Under the pieces are notes generated by a model, which did not search any database, was not told where the DNA came from, and was given only the letters and a program-made list of their open reading frames with translations. The position numbers and the translations under genes were made by a program. Positions 5,189 to 6,936 of a DNA stretch of 6,936 nt are shown one piece after another. This DNA is from Campylobacteraceae bacterium (GTDB lineage: Bacteria > Campylobacterota > Campylobacteria > Campylobacterales > Sulfurovaceae): NCBI GenBank assembly GCA_027023145.1, contig JALVWV010000291.1, positions 1 through 6,936 on the forward strand. Reading direction: 5' to 3'. Position 1 is the stretch's first letter. Every line of letters begins with the position of its first letter.

Positions 5189-5938
5189 TCACTTCGCTAC
5201 AATCTCCACTTTGAACGCATACTCCTTCCCCTTGGGCGTCGGGTCAAACCCCGTCGTTTGGAGCTGTTTGAGGTACCGGAGGATGGTGCGGTCGAAGTCG
5301 GGGTTATTCGAGTGCTGAAGGACGACATAGCTGAAGCGACCGGAGGGGTGGATGGTCAGGCCGATGGTGACGCGGGCTCCGGCGAAGCTTGTTTGGGTCG
5401 GCCAACCGTAGAGTTTCTCCTGCACACCGGCGAGGTAGCGATTTTCAATCCCCTTATCACGTTGTTTCTGACGCTTGAGGGAGTCGCGGATGCTTTGGGA
5501 TGACTTGGCTTTTGTTGTTCTCCTTTTAGGTTTTTCCGATGGCTTCTTTTTCGGCTTCGGAGTAGTTTTTTGCGTGGTTTTCACCTGCGAAAATAGCTTT
5601 TTTGCCCTGATCCTCTTCGGCGGTTTTTTCCTGGTTTTTTTCGGAACAGGTTTGACGTGGGTATTTTGGGGGCTCTGGATCGGTTTTGGTTTGGAGTGAT
5701 GTTTCTTTTTTGACTTGGGCTTCGGCTCGGATTTGGATTTGACGGTTTTCGCAGCGGGGGTTTTTGTCTTCGTCGGAGCCTGAAGGGTGACGGCGATGGC
5801 ATGGGCATTTTTCGTCACAAAATGGGTCGATCGCGTCTCATGACGATAGCCAAAATAAAAAAAGACCAGCCCGATAATCCCGAAATAAACCGCGACGGCG
5901 ACAATCCCGGAGAAGTATTTCGGATGGAGTTTCATCAT
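5189..5938 (-). CDS. tolA: TolA/TonB-like energy-transducing protein
   Basis: This is the periplasm-spanning third component driven by the TolQ-TolR proton motor, linking the inner membrane to the outer membrane. The 249 residues show a short cytoplasmic start and one membrane segment at about 11-30 (IVAVAVYFGIIGLVFFYFGY). A long Lys/Pro/Thr-rich extended linker follows at about 54-148 (KPKSKKKHHSKPKP, KKTRKKPPKRIR). A compact C-terminal domain occupies about 164-249: IENRYLAGVQEKLYGWP, ARVTIGLTIHPSGRFSYVVLQHS and DFDRTILRYLKQL. The fold resembles TonB C-terminal domains, so automatic annotation may say TonB; its place after atpC-tolQ-tolR argues for the TolA role. ATG 5938 overlaps the tolR stop (ATGA), and a second ATG at 5935 is possible. 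tolB and pal would be expected next, but the frame is followed by repeats. Confidence 0.88.
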   Translation of the reverse strand: MMKLHPKYFSGIVAVAVYFGIIGLVFFYFGYRHETRSTHFVTKNAHAIAVTLQAPTKTKTPAAKTVKSKSEPKPKSKKKHHSKPKPIQSPQNTHVKPVPKKTRKKPPKRIRAKKLFSQVKTTQKTTPKPKKKPSEKPKRRTTKAKSSQSIRDSLKRQKQRDKGIENRYLAGVQEKLYGWPTQTSFAGARVTIGLTIHPSGRFSYVVLQHSNNPDFDRTILRYLKQLQTTGFDPTPKGKEYAFKVEIVAK

Positions 5939-6321
5939 TCCGTGATCAGCGATGCATGGGCAAACCCGACCGCTTTGACGCTGGCGAGGAGCTTCATGAC
6001 GCTTCCGTAGTCGAGATCCTTGTCCGCCCGGATGAACACATCACTTTTCATGTCAAAATCTTTCGCCTTGAGCATGAAACTGTCGGGAAAATTGCGAAGA
6101 GTAAACGTCTCCTTGCCGAGGTAAATCTTTTGGTGTTTGTCCATCCGTATGGTCAGTGTCGGATGGCGGGTGGCAGCCTTGGAACGGGTGCCCTGCGGGA
6201 GGGTGATCTGCTCTTCGTAATTGATCGTGGGGGCGGTGATCATAAGGATCGCCATGAGTACGAGCATCACGTCCACCAGCGGGGTGATGTTGAGATCCGG
6301 ATCATCGTCCCAGTGAAACAT
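5935..6321 (-). CDS. tolR: TolR/ExbD-type biopolymer transport protein
   Basis: TolR is the plug and peptidoglycan-side component of the TolQ-TolR proton channel. The 128 residues give a short acidic cytoplasmic start (MFHWDDDPDLN), one membrane helix at 13-31 and a periplasmic domain from about 33. The family motif NITPLVDVMLVLMAILM carries the proton-carrying Asp17, equivalent to Asp23 of E. coli TolR and Asp25 of ExbD. The periplasmic part ends in DVFIRADKDLDYGSVMKLLASVKAVGF, the usual ExbD/TolR C-terminal pattern. ATG 6321 lies 20 bases inside the tolQ end, with GGAG (6331-6334) nine bases upstream. The stop shares ATGA with the tolA start. Sequence alone cannot separate TolR from ExbD; the atpC-linked locus favours the Tol system. 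Confidence 0.93.
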   Translation of the reverse strand: MFHWDDDPDLNITPLVDVMLVLMAILMITAPTINYEEQITLPQGTRSKAATRHPTLTIRMDKHQKIYLGKETFTLRNFPDSFMLKAKDFDMKSDVFIRADKDLDYGSVMKLLASVKAVGFAHASLITE

Positions 6322-6904
6322 GCGGATCGTCTCCGTTTTGTGCCAGGATCACTTCCGCCTGCGACTCGAGTACTGAGCCCAGCTCATACGCCTTACGCTT
6401 GAGCATCAGGTGAAACGAATAGGCAAAAATCGCGACAAAAATCCCCACCGCCGTCGCGATCAATGCCTCACTGATCGCCGGGGCGACCACCGAGAGAGCC
6501 GCACTCTTCTGCATGCTGAGCTTGGCAAACGTCTCGAGGATCCCGATCACCGTCCCGAACAGACCGATAAACGGTGCCGTGGAAGAGGCGATGGAGAGAA
6601 ACGTCAACCCTCGGGTCGAGACACGGATCGTGTCGCTGATGGCGGCTTTGAGGATGGCGGGATTGAGGGTATCGACCCGGGCGAGGTAGCCGTAGAGGAC
6701 GGAGTTTTTGGCGACGGTTTTGGCGCGTCCCATGTAGAGGCGGGAGAGCGAATCGGTCTCGTACGTCAGTCGCTTATCGAGCAAACGGTAACGGTAGATA
6801 AAAATCCAAAAGGTTGCAATAAAATAGAGGGAAAGGAGACCGATCACCAGCAGGGTAATTGCACTGCTGGTGGAGAGGTAATGACCCAGTGCCGTAAACA
6901 ACAA
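6302..6904 (-). CDS. tolQ: TolQ/ExbB-type proton channel protein
   Basis: TolQ is the pore-forming inner-membrane subunit of the proton-driven Tol motor, which acts in envelope constriction and outer-membrane integrity. The 200 residues are a little shorter than E. coli TolQ. There are three membrane segments: about 16-37, 102-127 (SSTAPFIGLFGTVIGILETF) and 143-167 (ISEALIATAVGIFVAIFAY). A cytoplasmic loop at 38-100 lies between the first two. The PFIGLFGTVIGI and SEALIATAVGI signatures are characteristic of the family. The start is TTG at 6904: the only in-frame codons before it are CAA and GGC, then the atpC TAA. A second TTG at 6901 is equally possible, and the AAGG overlapping the atpC stop is 4-7 bases upstream. 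The gene therefore sits in the same frame as atpC, six bases after its stop. Confidence 0.93.
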   Translation of the reverse strand: MLFTALGHYLSTSSAITLLVIGLLSLYFIATFWIFIYRYRLLDKRLTYETDSLSRLYMGRAKTVAKNSVLYGYLARVDTLNPAILKAAISDTIRVSTRGLTFLSIASSTAPFIGLFGTVIGILETFAKLSMQKSAALSVVAPAISEALIATAVGIFVAIFAYSFHLMLKRKAYELGSVLESQAEVILAQNGDDPHVSLGR

Positions 6905-6910
6905 TTGGCC

Positions 6911-6936
6911 TTATCGTGCTTTGGCGATCGACTCGA
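6911..6936 (-). CDS. atpC: ATP synthase epsilon subunit, last residues (rest outside window)
   Basis: Only the C-terminal ESIAKAR and TAA (6913-6911) are present. The identification rests mainly on context: in Campylobacterota the tolQ/exbB gene directly follows atpC, and a short Ala/Lys/Arg ending fits that subunit. Too few residues are visible to confirm it by sequence. Confidence 0.6.

Noticed and set aside
5007..5192. 61-codon minus-strand frame between tolA and the right repeat
   Set aside because: It runs through REP-like hairpins and the heptad tract, and has no motif or ribosome site. It is unlikely to be a tolB remnant.

Overview
The window looks like chromosomal DNA from a Campylobacterota (former epsilonproteobacterial) organism, probably a free-living Sulfuricurvum/Sulfurimonas-type relative. 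The evidence is gene order: gatA is followed directly by guaB, and atpC is followed directly by a tolQ-tolR-tolA (exbB-exbD-tonB) set. Both neighbourhoods are familiar from this phylum, including Helicobacter. The housekeeping genes are fairly GC-rich (37 of 60 bases are G/C at 1261-1320). The central insert is clearly AT-richer (22 of 60 at 4021-4080).

Layout. (1) 1-2285, plus strand: the 3' end of gatA (glutamyl-tRNA(Gln) amidotransferase A), then complete guaB (IMP dehydrogenase) and dgkA (diacylglycerol kinase). They overlap by 1 and 8 bases and read as one translationally coupled transcript. (2) 2286-3604, plus strand: metY (O-acetylhomoserine sulfhydrylase family) with its own extended -10 promoter. 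(3) About 3640-4979: an AT-rich block on the minus strand. It carries a two-gene, type IV toxin-antitoxin-like module: an unusual 142-residue upstream protein and an AbiEii/AbiGii-family nucleotidyltransferase. (4) 5189-6936, minus strand: the end of atpC, then tolQ, tolR and tolA in tightly overlapping order.

The most interesting structure is the boundary of block 3. A 66-base sequence (3574-3639) that includes the last 31 bases of metY and its stop codon recurs at 4980-5045 with one mismatch. The two copies bracket the toxin-antitoxin-like genes exactly. This suggests that the block arrived by insertion or recombination at the metY 3' end, leaving metY intact on one side and an orphan metY tail on the other. 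No integrase or transposase is visible. REP-like G-arm/TNNA/C-arm hairpins lie just outside the repeats. tolB and pal, which usually follow the tolQRA genes in this phylum, are absent from the place where they would be expected.

The partner of the AbiEii-like toxin does not show the usual AbiEi winged-helix start and overlaps the toxin gene by 65 bases. It is the best candidate here for something not well described.
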